From NCBI RefSeq assembly GCF_907164905.1, contig NZ_CAJRAF010000002.1:3038001-3102000 (forward strand): DNA of 64,000 nucleotides, given 5' to 3'. Source of the stretch: Dyadobacter sp. CECT 9275 (lineage in GTDB: Bacteria; Bacteroidota; Bacteroidia; Cytophagales; Spirosomataceae). A model generated the notes under the pieces. The model had not been told where the DNA came from. It did not search any database and was given only the letters and a program-made list of their open reading frames with translations. This document shows, one piece after another, positions 36,351-45,814 of the stretch (the stretch's first letter is position 1; every line of letters begins with the position of its first letter). The position numbers and the translations under genes were made by a program.

Positions 36351-38744
36351 CTACTCGCTTTTTAATGATTTTGCAGGATTCACCAGCGCTGATTTCAACG
36401 CTTGCGAACTTACCGTTAAAAGAGCGATAACGATAGCCGTCAGCCCCGACAGCGCGAATATCCACCAGGACAAATTTTCACGGTACTCAAAGTTTTTCAA
36501 CCATTCGTTCATGGCGTAAAATGCTACGGGAGTACCGATCACGATGGCGATGATGACCAGTTTGATAAAGTCGCCCGACAGGAGCAAAACCAGGCTCTGA
36601 ACACTCGCACCCAGTACCTTCCTGACGCCCATCTCCTTGGTCCGGGATTCTGCTGCAAAGGCAGCCAATCCGAATAAACCCAGACAAGCAATGATAACCG
36701 CAAGTACTGCAAACGAGAGTAACACACTTCCCTGCTTTTGTTCGGACTTATATTGTTTGGAAAAATTTTCATCCAGAAACTGGAAATTCAGGCTTGCTTC
36801 GGGATCAAACTCACGGTAGGCTTGCCGTATGTAGGCCAACGCTTCTTTGGTTTTGGAAGGCTGAATACGTACATAAACGTTATCTTTATCCGCAGGCGCG
36901 GGTAACTGAATGACCAGCGGTTCAATCTTGTGCTGAAGCGAATAAGTATGAAAATCTTTGACAACCCCGATCACTGCTGCTTCTCTTGTGTTGCCTTTGC
37001 CATCCATAAAGTACCGGATCCTTTTGCCCAAAGGCTTTGTCCAGCCTTGTTTTTTAACCAATGCTTCATTGACAATCACCGCTCCGGCAGCGTCGGACGG
37101 GGAATCATCTTTGAAATTACGCCCTTTCAATAGTGCGATCTGAAGTGTTTTAAGATAATCCGCATCTGCCGAAAAGCGCTGGGTAATCTGCGTTCCGGAT
37201 GGCATTTCGCCATTTTCAGTTTCAATGAACATCCCGCTTGTTCCCAGGTTATTATTACCGATCGGGTTACTGGCTGATGCTGTACTTTCTATCAGAGGGC
37301 TCTGTCCCAGTTTTTCTTTAACAGCTTTGATTTGCGTTCTGACTTCATTTTTATCGATATGGAATGTCAGAACCTGATCCTTATTGAAACCCAGGTCTTT
37401 GTTATTTACATAATACATTTGTTTATAAACAATACCCGAACTGGCGATCATCACCACGGTTGCCGCAAACTGGAAAACAACCAGAGACTGACGGAAACGA
37501 ACCCCGCCCGACTGCGTGCCTAGCTGCCCTTTCAGGGCAATAACGGGCCGGTAACCGGATAACATCAAAGCCGGGTAAATACCACTCAATAAACTGATGA
37601 GGATAATAAAAAGTGAAGAAACAACGGCGGTAAACCAGCCATTTATATAATTCGGGGCAAGTGTCTTTTCTGCCAGCTGATTAAAAAATGGCAATGCCGC
37701 GTTTACCAGCAAAAATGCCACCAATCCTGCCAGCATCGTCATTAAAAAAGATTCGGTCAGAAACTGACCTACCAACTGTAAACGTTGCGAGCCGATTGCC
37801 TTTCTTACGCCTACTTCACGTATCCGTTTCATGGATCGGGCCGTGTAAAGATTCACATAATTGATGCAGGCAATAATCAGGATCAGCGCAGCTATAGTTA
37901 TGAAAGTGTAAATGGTATGAATGTTCCCGTTTGTACTTATTTCATAGTCATAATGCGAATGAAGGTGAATGGAAGTGAGAGGCTGTAGTGCAAGCTGATA
38001 GCTGACATCGCCAATCTCTTTTTTCAGGTATTTATCAAAAAAGCCGGGGAACTTCTTTTCCAGGTTTTTGTAGTCGGTCCCCTTTTTCAGCAACAGGTAA
38101 GTATAGAGGCCAAACTCCTGCCAGCCCTCGGTATAATTTTCGGGTAAAGAGCGGAGTGCGCTGAAATGAAGATGTGAGTTGACCGGAGCATCAGCAATAA
38201 CTCCGGAAACAGTATTTGGAAAGTTGTTTGAAAACATCACCGTTTGCCCGATCGCTTTGGAAGCATCGCCGAAAAGCTTCTCAGCGAGCTGCTTTGTCAG
38301 CACTATTTTCTGGGGACCTTTGAGTGCCGATACCGGATCTCCATAAATGAAAGGATAGGTGAAAACTTCAAAAAAGGACGGATCCGTAAAATAAATATCC
38401 TGTGCTTCTATTTTTTTATCCTGGTACCGCACTACGCCACCTCCCTCCGTATGAATCCTGACCGTTTTTTCAATTTCGGGGTAATCATTCTGCAAAGCCT
38501 GTGCATAAGGCGCGGAAGTAGGTGCGATTTTAAAATTACCAGACAGCCACTGGGCCTGATGCACAACACGAAAGATACGATCCGATTTCTGATGAAAACG
38601 ATCATAACTCAGCTCATCGGCCACGTAGAGGACCATCAGCCACACGGCGGCCATTCCAATTCCAAGGCCCAGTATGTTTAATCCGCTGAACAGTCTTTGG
38701 TTCCGGAAATTACGGAGTGCTATTTTCAGGTAGTTGCGCAACAT
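36351..38744 (-). CDS. FtsX/MacB-type ABC transporter permease
   Basis: 797 residues. The N-terminus MLRNYLKIALRNFRNQRLFS leads into the first membrane helix (about 20-45). A periplasmic MacB-like domain (DRFHQKSDRIFRVVHQAQW onward) precedes a first FtsX domain with three helices at about 285-400 (RSMKRIREVGVRKAIGSQR is the coupling region). A second large periplasmic domain precedes a second FtsX domain at about 680-790 (ESRTKEMGVRKVLGASVQSL). This is the double-length permease found in large numbers in Cytophagales. No ATPase gene is adjacent, so it must share one encoded elsewhere. Likely a mechanotransducing pump or envelope-export component; cargo unknown. Confidence 0.9.
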   Translation of the reverse strand: MLRNYLKIALRNFRNQRLFSGLNILGLGIGMAAVWLMVLYVADELSYDRFHQKSDRIFRVVHQAQWLSGNFKIAPTSAPYAQALQNDYPEIEKTVRIHTEGGGVVRYQDKKIEAQDIYFTDPSFFEVFTYPFIYGDPVSALKGPQKIVLTKQLAEKLFGDASKAIGQTVMFSNNFPNTVSGVIADAPVNSHLHFSALRSLPENYTEGWQEFGLYTYLLLKKGTDYKNLEKKFPGFFDKYLKKEIGDVSYQLALQPLTSIHLHSHYDYEISTNGNIHTIYTFITIAALILIIACINYVNLYTARSMKRIREVGVRKAIGSQRLQLVGQFLTESFLMTMLAGLVAFLLVNAALPFFNQLAEKTLAPNYINGWFTAVVSSLFIILISLLSGIYPALMLSGYRPVIALKGQLGTQSGGVRFRQSLVVFQFAATVVMIASSGIVYKQMYYVNNKDLGFNKDQVLTFHIDKNEVRTQIKAVKEKLGQSPLIESTASASNPIGNNNLGTSGMFIETENGEMPSGTQITQRFSADADYLKTLQIALLKGRNFKDDSPSDAAGAVIVNEALVKKQGWTKPLGKRIRYFMDGKGNTREAAVIGVVKDFHTYSLQHKIEPLVIQLPAPADKDNVYVRIQPSKTKEALAYIRQAYREFDPEASLNFQFLDENFSKQYKSEQKQGSVLLSFAVLAVIIACLGLFGLAAFAAESRTKEMGVRKVLGASVQSLVLLLSGDFIKLVIIAIVIGTPVAFYAMNEWLKNFEYRENLSWWIFALSGLTAIVIALLTVSSQALKSALVNPAKSLKSE

Positions 38745-38918
38745 AGGATCAGATTTTAATGAGTCAGGATCAGAGCAATTGTGATACTGGTATCTCTTAA
38801 AATCACATGCCAGGCTATTCTACTTATTGATTATTAGATAGTTATGATATTTTACAAAGACAATGTGTTCACTTTCGAACAGCACTGTCCAGCGACGGAC
38901 GAGTAAGGGTACCTTTTA

Positions 38919-40142
38919 TCAAGGCTTAAAAAACAATGGTTTCAGATCCGCTTCAAACACATTACCTTCTTCGTCTGAAGCAAGTATGATCCAGGGTGCG
39001 TTATCAGGAAAAGGTTTTTTAGGGACAGTGATATCATTAATCTTGTTCCGCTTCGTCCATCCGGTAGCGTCGGGGGCAATCACCGTCCTTACATCCCGCA
39101 ACAGACCGGCGGATGAAGTATCTACCCTTCCAAAAACGATTTCTCCCAAATTGGCATTTTTGTGGTTATAAATCGTATGTCCGGCCAGTACGAGCGCCGG
39201 GTTTTGAGTAGCAATAACGACCGGGCGGCTGGGTGCTTTAACCACATCCAGATCGGCATAAGCATAATTACGCCATTGTCCGTTTGCGTGGCGCACCCTG
39301 AGAACCTGCTGCGGACTACCCAGCTGATCTACGCTGTTCTTGGTGGCCAGCCACAATGTCCCGTCTGTTGCCAGGGAAGCATGAAGGTGATCATCCGCCG
39401 TTTTGTTTCCTTGCTCAATGACGACAGTATCTTCCCAGCGATCAGCAGGCTGGCCATTCCGATGTGTCCTCATACTTACAGCGTCTCTATTCTGATCCGA
39501 CCAGATGATCGCCGTCTGTCCGGGAAGCTCTGCCACGGTGCAGATATCATCCGCGTTCAGTCCTTTTGCAAGCACATAGGGTGGTGTCCATGTCCAGTTT
39601 TTAGAAGAACTGCTCCATACACAAACCTTCTCTCCTGCATCGGCAGCCACCCACCAGCACCCCGTTTTATCCTTTGCAATAGTTGCCGTTTCCATCTCAT
39701 CAGTGGAAACCGACGGGCTTAAACTGCCACGTACTTCTGCCATCCAGGTAATTTTTGAAGCTTTTTCCACTTTTCTGATGGCAAATACCGTGAGTACGTG
39801 TTTATCAACCCCCACCGCCATTATTTCATTTTGATCTGCCCACACATCCGCCCGGCCGGGTATGCCCTGTAATAAGGCGCGCACCTGAGCATGCTCCGTC
39901 CAGCCACCGGCTGTTCGCTGCCAAAGCGACGGCCCCGATGACGTGGGGAGAAGCGCCCACCAGCTTTTGTCGGCATACCAAAGTTTTGACTGCGGTTTGT
40001 CTGCCGTGGGATTGGGAACATCAACCTTCAGTACCGGTTTGGTGGAAGGAGCAACAGGTTCACTGTTATTTATCTGAGCGTATAACCTGCCCGTATTGAC
40101 CAACAGCGTGAGGAATAACAGTAACAGCGTGATTTTTTTCAT
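38919..40142 (-). CDS. Exported propeller-like protein of unknown function
   Basis: 407 residues with a signal peptide (KKITLLLLFLTLLVNTGRLY then AQ). The mature protein is made of repeating strands with Trp and Asp/Asn-rich turns (LWYADKSWWALLPTSSGPSL, VWADQNEIMAVGV, GCWWVAADAGEKVCVW, AIIWSDQNRDAVSMRTH, GTLWLATKNSVDQLG), which suggests a six- or seven-bladed beta-propeller. I do not recognise the family and see no metal or catalytic motif. It lies alone, minus strand, next to the ThuA-like gene on the plus strand across a 249-bp gap with no obvious signals. Confidence 0.65.
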   Translation of the reverse strand: MKKITLLLLFLTLLVNTGRLYAQINNSEPVAPSTKPVLKVDVPNPTADKPQSKLWYADKSWWALLPTSSGPSLWQRTAGGWTEHAQVRALLQGIPGRADVWADQNEIMAVGVDKHVLTVFAIRKVEKASKITWMAEVRGSLSPSVSTDEMETATIAKDKTGCWWVAADAGEKVCVWSSSSKNWTWTPPYVLAKGLNADDICTVAELPGQTAIIWSDQNRDAVSMRTHRNGQPADRWEDTVVIEQGNKTADDHLHASLATDGTLWLATKNSVDQLGSPQQVLRVRHANGQWRNYAYADLDVVKAPSRPVVIATQNPALVLAGHTIYNHKNANLGEIVFGRVDTSSAGLLRDVRTVIAPDATGWTKRNKINDITVPKKPFPDNAPWIILASDEEGNVFEADLKPLFFKP

Positions 40143-40391
40143 TGGACAGAATACCGGTTAAGCATGTAAATTATTTACTAAATACTTTACTACCCGCTGT
40201 ACAGGCTAATTGTTTCTGTTATTGTTACATGAAGGAACATTCATGTAAACTACTGCAATAATTGTTGGTTGCATCACCATCTACCAGAGATTTTGCTCGT
40301 GGCGGTTCACCAGGGATGATTATTTTTTCGCAATTGCTTAGTTTCAAACAACCTTTGCCTTTTAAGGATATATACTAAACCATTACCCACG

Positions 40392-41201
40392 ATGTTTAAA
40401 ATCTCCACGTCAACAAAATCCAACGCGCTTTCGGTCGGGTTTGTATCCCTGTTACTGCTCCTGCTGTTTCCGCCGACGGTTTATGCCTCGGACAGTGTCA
40501 AAAAGAAACCGCACGTCGTTTTTCTGATCAATGAGGATACCCTCAACTATGAAGCACACAAAACGATTCCTGTTTTTGCAAAACGGCTTTCCGAAACTCA
40601 AAACTACAGGGTAACTGTGCTGATGGGCAAAGGACCAAACAATGCATTTCAGTTTCCCGGATTGCAAATGATTGAAAAGGCCGACGTAGTGGTATTATTT
40701 TCCCGGCGCATTGCCCTACCCCCCGAACAGATGCAGCTGTTCAAAAATTACCTCAAAAACGGTGGCCCCCTGGTTGCCATCAGAACCGGTAACCATGCTT
40801 TTACCACACGCGGTACCATTGCCAGCGGTTATGTAGACTGGCTCGGGTTTGTTCCTGAAATACTGGGCTGTGGAAATTATGGATACGGGCCTGTGGAGCT
40901 GGGTACAGATGTATCTGTTGTACCAGAAGCATCTGGACATCCGATACTCGGGGATTTTAAGCCTGCACAGTACCATAGCATTGGAAACATATATAAAGTA
41001 ACGCCCCTGCTGGATCCACAGACAAAAGTGTTGCTGACCGGAAAAGCAGGTGATGAAATTCAGCCCGTGGCTTGGACAAGAATGGCCGGTAAAAGCCCGG
41101 TCTTTTACACCACGCTGGGTTACCCTGCTGATTTTGAGGTGGAGCAATTCAATCATTTACTCATCCGTGCGATACAATGGGCCATTGGCCAGAAATCCTG
41201 A
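40392..41201 (+). CDS. ThuA-like domain protein, exported
   Basis: 269 residues. A signal peptide (SVGFVSLLLLLLFPPTVYAS, about 15-34) precedes a class I glutamine-amidotransferase-like fold of the ThuA/trehalose-utilisation group: VVFLINEDTLNYEAHKTIPV, DVVVLFSRRIALPPEQMQLF, GGPLVAIRTGNHAF, and GHPILGDFKPAQYHSIGNIY with PVFYTTLGYPADFE near the end. The catalytic Cys of true amidotransferases is absent, as in ThuA. Such proteins recur beside exported Gfo/Idh/MocA oxidoreductases and sugar-binding modules in Bacteroidota, where a role in keto-sugar handling has been proposed. Here it opens the SusCD region. Activity not established. Confidence 0.85.
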   Translation: MFKISTSTKSNALSVGFVSLLLLLLFPPTVYASDSVKKKPHVVFLINEDTLNYEAHKTIPVFAKRLSETQNYRVTVLMGKGPNNAFQFPGLQMIEKADVVVLFSRRIALPPEQMQLFKNYLKNGGPLVAIRTGNHAFTTRGTIASGYVDWLGFVPEILGCGNYGYGPVELGTDVSVVPEASGHPILGDFKPAQYHSIGNIYKVTPLLDPQTKVLLTGKAGDEIQPVAWTRMAGKSPVFYTTLGYPADFEVEQFNHLLIRAIQWAIGQKS

Positions 41202-41372
41202 ACACCATGACCATGGGTCGTGGTCAATAGACATACAAATGAAAAAACAATAATAAAACTGAAATAAATTATAAAGAAACCGCCTGAAACTTGGAAAGAA
41301 AGACTGGATTGATAAACTTGACTGATCAATACTTAGCTACTTAAAAACTGGGCATTACCGTCGGAGAACAAA

Positions 41373-41798
41373 ATGGAAGCACACGAAAACACATCCGTCA
41401 CCGTACAAGCAACGATCAACGCACCACTGGAAAAAGTATGGCAATACTGGACCTTGCCGGAACACATCACGAAATGGACCCAGGCTTCGGATGATTGGCA
41501 CGCGCCACACGCAACCAATGATCTGCAGGCCGGAGGTAAATTCCTGACCCGAATGGAAGCCCGAGACGGCAGTTTTGGATTTGACTTTGAAGGTATTTAC
41601 GATGTAGTGGAAACCCATTCCCGCATTGAATACAGTATGGCGGACGGCAGAAGGGTCCAGATTTTTTTCGTGCCCGACGGAGATCAGACCAGCGTAACAG
41701 AAACTTTTGATCCGGAAGACATACACCCCGCAGATTTTCAGAAAGCAGGATGGCAGGCAATACTGGATAATTTTAAAAAGTATACGGAAGGGAATTAG
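41373..41798 (+). CDS. SRPBCC/AHSA1-family protein
   Basis: 141 residues, single START-like (Bet v 1) domain. It begins TINAPLEKVWQYWTLPEHIT, includes the typical KWTQASDDWHAP and GGKFLTRMEARDGSFGFDFE strands, and ends with WQAILDNFKKYTE in the long C-terminal helix. Cytoplasmic; members bind small hydrophobic ligands or act as Hsp90-activator-like domains, and nothing here fixes the ligand. 171 bp after the ThuA-like gene on the same strand, convergent with the following oxidoreductase. Confidence 0.88.
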   Translation: MEAHENTSVTVQATINAPLEKVWQYWTLPEHITKWTQASDDWHAPHATNDLQAGGKFLTRMEARDGSFGFDFEGIYDVVETHSRIEYSMADGRRVQIFFVPDGDQTSVTETFDPEDIHPADFQKAGWQAILDNFKKYTEGN

Positions 41799-41883
41799 TG
41801 ATACCTATACGGAAGTGTATAGCCCCGGCTCGGCTTGGTTTCCAGACTACGACTACGCTAAACCCAAGGTATGGCTGTTCATA

Positions 41884-41952
41884 ATTGCCGGACGCTGAAC
41901 CTTCAAGGTTTAGGAGATAATCTGAATGTCAGTGGTTCAGCCGTCCGGCAAT
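41884..41952. repeat. Long imperfect hairpin between convergent genes
   Basis: ATTGCCGGACG-CTGAACC (41884-41901) is complementary to GGTTCAGCCGTCCGGCAAT (41934-41952) with a one-base bulge. Within the loop AACCTT-C-AAGGTT (41898-41910) can form a competing hairpin. No U run follows on either strand. It ends 6 bp before the stop of the oxidoreductase. Confidence 0.6.
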
Positions 41953-41957
41953 AGTAT

Positions 41958-42941
41958 TTAAACTTTCTGTAATAAAACCGGCTTTCCGGATTTTTTCCTG
42001 CTTTCGTCCGCAGCGGCTATAAAGCTGAAAATTTCCAGCGTTTCTTTGGGTTGAACCGGTGGCTGTCCGGTTTCAAAAAAATTGATGATCTGTTTTACCA
42101 GTGGCTCGTACGAAGAAAACGGGCCAAGCGGAGCAATACCCTTTTCACCAAAAGCAGTACCGGCAATGTTGGCAGCCCCCTTCCTGATGCCCCGGACGGT
42201 ACCTATGCGCCCGTCGTGCCAGAGCCCGGTGACCAGGTCCGCACCTTCCGTGTAGGTTCGTGTCACACTTTTGCAACCCGGTCCCATTACGGTGAACAAC
42301 ATTTCCACACCGTGAATGGCATACCAGGCCAGATCCATGTGGCTTTTTTCCAGCTCTGCGGGTGTATATACATCGGCGCCCAAAACCTGTCCGACCGAAC
42401 CTGATACTACTTTCTGTACGTGCTCATCAAACCTAAGTGCCGACGAGGTAAAAACCGGTGTGTTGTATTGTTCCGATGCTTTAAAAATAGCTTGTGCATC
42501 TGAAAATGTGGCAGCTATCGGCTTATCAATAAAAATCCTTTTACCTGCTTTAAAAACGGGGAGTGCCTGTTCCAGATGGGGACGGCCATCGTTGGATTCC
42601 AGCAGTACCACATCCACTTTTGTCAGAAGTTCGTCAATAGAGTCCACGATTTCTACGCCCAGGCTTTGCACGGCTTTTATAATGTCCGGCTTCATTTTCA
42701 GGGCCGAAGGGATATCCCTGCTCCCGTGCGGATAAGCAGCCACTACCCGGTACCCTCTCATTTGCTCGCCACCCGCATGAATGAGTTTGCTGAATACTTC
42801 GCTATGACTGGTATCCAAGCCAATGATACCAATACGTTTCCCGGGAGCAACCTTTTGAAAGGCAGGTTTAAAAGCTTCGCTCATCACACCATAACCCGCG
42901 ACTGACAAGGCGGAGGTTAGCAAAAAATTACGTCTTTTCAT
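41958..42941 (-). CDS. Tat-type Gfo/Idh/MocA-family oxidoreductase
   Basis: 327 residues. It begins MKRRNFLLTSALSVAGYGVM, a twin-arginine type leader, so it is probably periplasmic. The NAD-binding region is atypical (GKRIGIIGLDTSHSEVFSKL, GxxGxxxxH). The signature LLESNDGRPHLEQALPVF is followed by KRIFIDKPIAATF with the expected Lys-Pro. The C-terminal half contains HMDLAWYAIHGVEMLFTVMG with a conserved His. Such members oxidise a sugar hydroxyl to a keto group with bound NAD. It follows the PQQ-type dehydrogenase fusion by 27 bp on the same strand and thus belongs to the SusCD-linked operon. Confidence 0.88.
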   Translation of the reverse strand: MKRRNFLLTSALSVAGYGVMSEAFKPAFQKVAPGKRIGIIGLDTSHSEVFSKLIHAGGEQMRGYRVVAAYPHGSRDIPSALKMKPDIIKAVQSLGVEIVDSIDELLTKVDVVLLESNDGRPHLEQALPVFKAGKRIFIDKPIAATFSDAQAIFKASEQYNTPVFTSSALRFDEHVQKVVSGSVGQVLGADVYTPAELEKSHMDLAWYAIHGVEMLFTVMGPGCKSVTRTYTEGADLVTGLWHDGRIGTVRGIRKGAANIAGTAFGEKGIAPLGPFSSYEPLVKQIINFFETGQPPVQPKETLEIFSFIAAADESRKKSGKPVLLQKV

Positions 42942-42968
42942 TGATTTTGAAATACTTACGGAGGTTAC

Positions 42969-45695
42969 TTATTTTTCAAAAAACATCCAGTCGATGTGAA
43001 AAAGCGCTGACCTTGCTGCCGGATTTTTATAAACAAAATACAGGTTCTGAACACCCTTTGTAGGTTTCACGGCCAGGCTCAACTCTTCCCATTTCTCCGG
43101 GTCCCTGACTTCACCTGCCGGAATATCCAACGTTCCAATCACCGCTCCGTCCTTACCGCCAAGCCGTACTTCAATGGTTCCGCCCGCCCCTAGCTCCTGA
43201 ACCCGAAAACGGATGTTCCGGATGCCTGTCAGATCGATATTACCGAAACGGGTGAATTTTCCATTGGTAATATTGGCGATGTAAGATACGTAAGCTGTAT
43301 TCTTTGTCGCGATCACCACACCAACGTTTCCTTCATCATAATCCTCCATCTGGATCAGCGGGCTTTTCAGGACGATCTGGCTGCTGGCAGTAAAAGGCTC
43401 AATACCATTGGCACCCTTGTCGGTATATGTCGCTCTCAGCAGGTATGCGCCTTCATTACCTTTCCCTTCATGCTGTGTTAATTTTATGTTTCCCGATAAC
43501 GGAATATTCGCTTCCTTTTTTGACAATGAAAGAATATAGGCTGTTATTTCCTCTGCATCCTTTTTGGGCAGATCCGCGTGCGGCGGCATGGGATAGGTAC
43601 CCCAGTTGCCGCTACCTCCGCTTATAATCTTTGCGGCAAGAACCGAAGCAGCATCGCTTTTACCAGCATATCTTTGAGCGATCTCTTTCAGGGCAGGGCC
43701 GATGGATTTGGTTTCCAGCGTGTGGCACGCTTTACAGTCGAGGGTGGCATAAAGTTTTTCAGTTTGAGCAAACTGAACGTTTCCGGAAGACAATCCGCTG
43801 GCAAGGTCCTTCCCAAAAGGTATGTAGTTGAAAGCCGCGCCGATTTTCCTGCGATCCAGCACTTTATCTTCCTTATCCGAAATCACGATCTGGTAATCCA
43901 GCACAGTATTGTCCCAATAAAAAGTACGGTTTGCCGATGTTTTAATATGGACCTCCGGTGGCGTGTTCCCCACTTTTATCTGGGTAGTGGCTGTAGACTT
44001 TCCACCGTTCTGGTCCGATACCGTCAGCACCGCATTGTACACACCCGGTTTGGTGAAAGTATGCTTAACCTGTTCTCCTGTGATTTTTTGCGATCCGATC
44101 TTCCATTCATAACGCAGCTTATCCCCCGGATCATGATCTTTTGAATCCTTTGCGGAAAACGCAACGGTTAACGGCACGCCGCCAACGGTCTTGTCTGCCT
44201 TTGCCGAAGCCACCGGGTTTCTGTTTCCCTCGGAATATTCAACCCTTATAATTCCTGAATCGGTATTACGGGCAAACCAGTTGGTACCATAGGCGAGCAG
44301 ATAAATGGCGCCGTCGGGGGCAATCTGCATGTCAATCGGTGCCACCACCTTCAGCTGCGGCAGAAAAGGCTCCATACTTACATAATTCCCCTGGCTGTCC
44401 ATCGTCACCGCCATGATCCATTTACGGATCCAATCGAAGATAAAGAGCTTGCCGTTGTAGTAATCGGGCAGTTTATAAGGCGCATTGGGAAACAGATCAC
44501 TGTAATAAACCGGACCGGCCATTGCGCTGGCACCACCTTTCCCGACCAGCGGCCATTTTGCGGAAGGTCCCTTTCCGTACCATATAAACGCAGGCTGAGC
44601 CGGAGGTAACTGCCTGACACCCGTATTGTTGGGCGACTCGTTGATTACGTTCAGCGGGTCTTTGCCAGGTCCTTCTTTTTTCGTTTCAAAATCATATTTG
44701 GGAAACACTTCGTTAGCGCCAAGGAAATAGGGATACCCAAAAAAACCCGGCTTGCGTGCCTGATTGATCTCGTCATAGCTTAATTTGCCTTCACTGGCTT
44801 TCACCTCGGTATCCGGTCCTACATCTCCCCAGTAAACGTACTGCGTTTTGGGGTCCACCGACATCCTGAATGGATTCCTCAATCCCATGACATAGATCTC
44901 AGGCTTCCCCAGAGAGCCATCCTTAGGGAAAAGGTTGCCGTCAGGTATACTGTAAGTACCATCAGGTTCCGGTTTGATCCGCAATATCTTCCCCCGGTAG
45001 TCATTGCTGTTGGCCGTGGAGCCCTGGTCGTCGGCAAGTGCTCTTCCCGGACGCTCATCGGTAGGGTTATGGCCTTCAATTTCTTCGGCATTGGTATTGT
45101 CACCAATGGAAAGATATAAAAGCCCGTCCGAAGCAAAAGTAAGATACCCCGCCGAATGACAGCAATACGTCCGCTGCGTGGGTATTTCCAGCAATACTTT
45201 TTTGGATGATTCATCCAGTTTTCCATCTTTGAAGTCGAAGCGGGCCAGATGGCTCACATTCCGGTCTCCTCCCACACCATAATAAAAATATAACCAGTTG
45301 TTTTTCTTAAAATCAGGGTCAGCGGCAACGCCCAGAAGCCCGTCCTCTATCCCGCTGAAAACATTAAAATGCGCAATGGTTTTAAGTTCCCGCGTACTGT
45401 TGCTGAAATAACGAACCGCTCCTTTCCGCTCGGCAATCACGATATCATAGTTGGGCAAAATAGCCATTTCCATGGGCTCATCCAGGCCAGAGGCCAGCTG
45501 CACATAGGTAAACCGGCTTGAATCCGGACCATTACCCGTGCCCGAAAGCCGGGTAACCGGAGGTATGTCCTGCCTGTTTAAATTTTCAGGCCCGGTAATT
45601 TGTCGGAACGTTTTTCTTTCAGCAGCCGGTCTGGTTGCAGCGCAAATCGCGGATAGTAAGAAAAGGGATACTAGAAATTTCAACTGGTTCGCCAT
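42969..45695 (-). CDS. Exported sugar-dehydrogenase-like propeller/PKD/cytochrome c/carbohydrate-binding fusion
   Basis: 908 residues, signal peptide at 1-20. Segments in order: a glucose/sorbosone-dehydrogenase-type six-bladed propeller at about 60-490 (GLDEPMEMAILPNYDIVIAE, CCHSAGYLTFASDGLLYLSI, VMGLRNPFRMSVDP); a PKD domain at about 505-585; a class I cytochrome c at about 640-735 with haem site CKACH and a Met ligand candidate in GTYPMPPHADLP; and a C-terminal beta-sandwich at about 780-908 (FTRFGNIDLTGIRNIRFRVQ) typical of CBM6-like modules. The expected role is oxidation of a sugar in the periplasm or at the surface, with electrons passed to the haem. PQQ as cofactor is assumed from the family. 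Lies between SusD and the Gfo/Idh/MocA gene, same strand. Confidence 0.88.
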   Translation of the reverse strand: MANQLKFLVSLFLLSAICAATRPAAERKTFRQITGPENLNRQDIPPVTRLSGTGNGPDSSRFTYVQLASGLDEPMEMAILPNYDIVIAERKGAVRYFSNSTRELKTIAHFNVFSGIEDGLLGVAADPDFKKNNWLYFYYGVGGDRNVSHLARFDFKDGKLDESSKKVLLEIPTQRTYCCHSAGYLTFASDGLLYLSIGDNTNAEEIEGHNPTDERPGRALADDQGSTANSNDYRGKILRIKPEPDGTYSIPDGNLFPKDGSLGKPEIYVMGLRNPFRMSVDPKTQYVYWGDVGPDTEVKASEGKLSYDEINQARKPGFFGYPYFLGANEVFPKYDFETKKEGPGKDPLNVINESPNNTGVRQLPPAQPAFIWYGKGPSAKWPLVGKGGASAMAGPVYYSDLFPNAPYKLPDYYNGKLFIFDWIRKWIMAVTMDSQGNYVSMEPFLPQLKVVAPIDMQIAPDGAIYLLAYGTNWFARNTDSGIIRVEYSEGNRNPVASAKADKTVGGVPLTVAFSAKDSKDHDPGDKLRYEWKIGSQKITGEQVKHTFTKPGVYNAVLTVSDQNGGKSTATTQIKVGNTPPEVHIKTSANRTFYWDNTVLDYQIVISDKEDKVLDRRKIGAAFNYIPFGKDLASGLSSGNVQFAQTEKLYATLDCKACHTLETKSIGPALKEIAQRYAGKSDAASVLAAKIISGGSGNWGTYPMPPHADLPKKDAEEITAYILSLSKKEANIPLSGNIKLTQHEGKGNEGAYLLRATYTDKGANGIEPFTASSQIVLKSPLIQMEDYDEGNVGVVIATKNTAYVSYIANITNGKFTRFGNIDLTGIRNIRFRVQELGAGGTIEVRLGGKDGAVIGTLDIPAGEVRDPEKWEELSLAVKPTKGVQNLYFVYKNPAARSALFHIDWMFFEK

Positions 45696-45771
45696 TCAAA
45701 AAAACTTTGGATTGTATTTACTCGGACCTGAAAGCAGTTATGAAATATAAGACGATCAGATCATAATTTGG

Positions 45772-45806
45772 TGTTACACCCGGATAAATATGATCCGGAT
45801 GTAACA
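45772..45806 (-). terminator. Hairpin after susD
   Basis: Stem TGTTACAcCCGGAT / ATCCGGaTGTAACA, 14 bp with one mismatch, 7-nt loop, 9 bp past the SusD stop. There is no U run, so it may weaken rather than end transcription, or protect the upstream mRNA end. Confidence 0.5.
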
Positions 45807-45814
45807 GAAACTGA

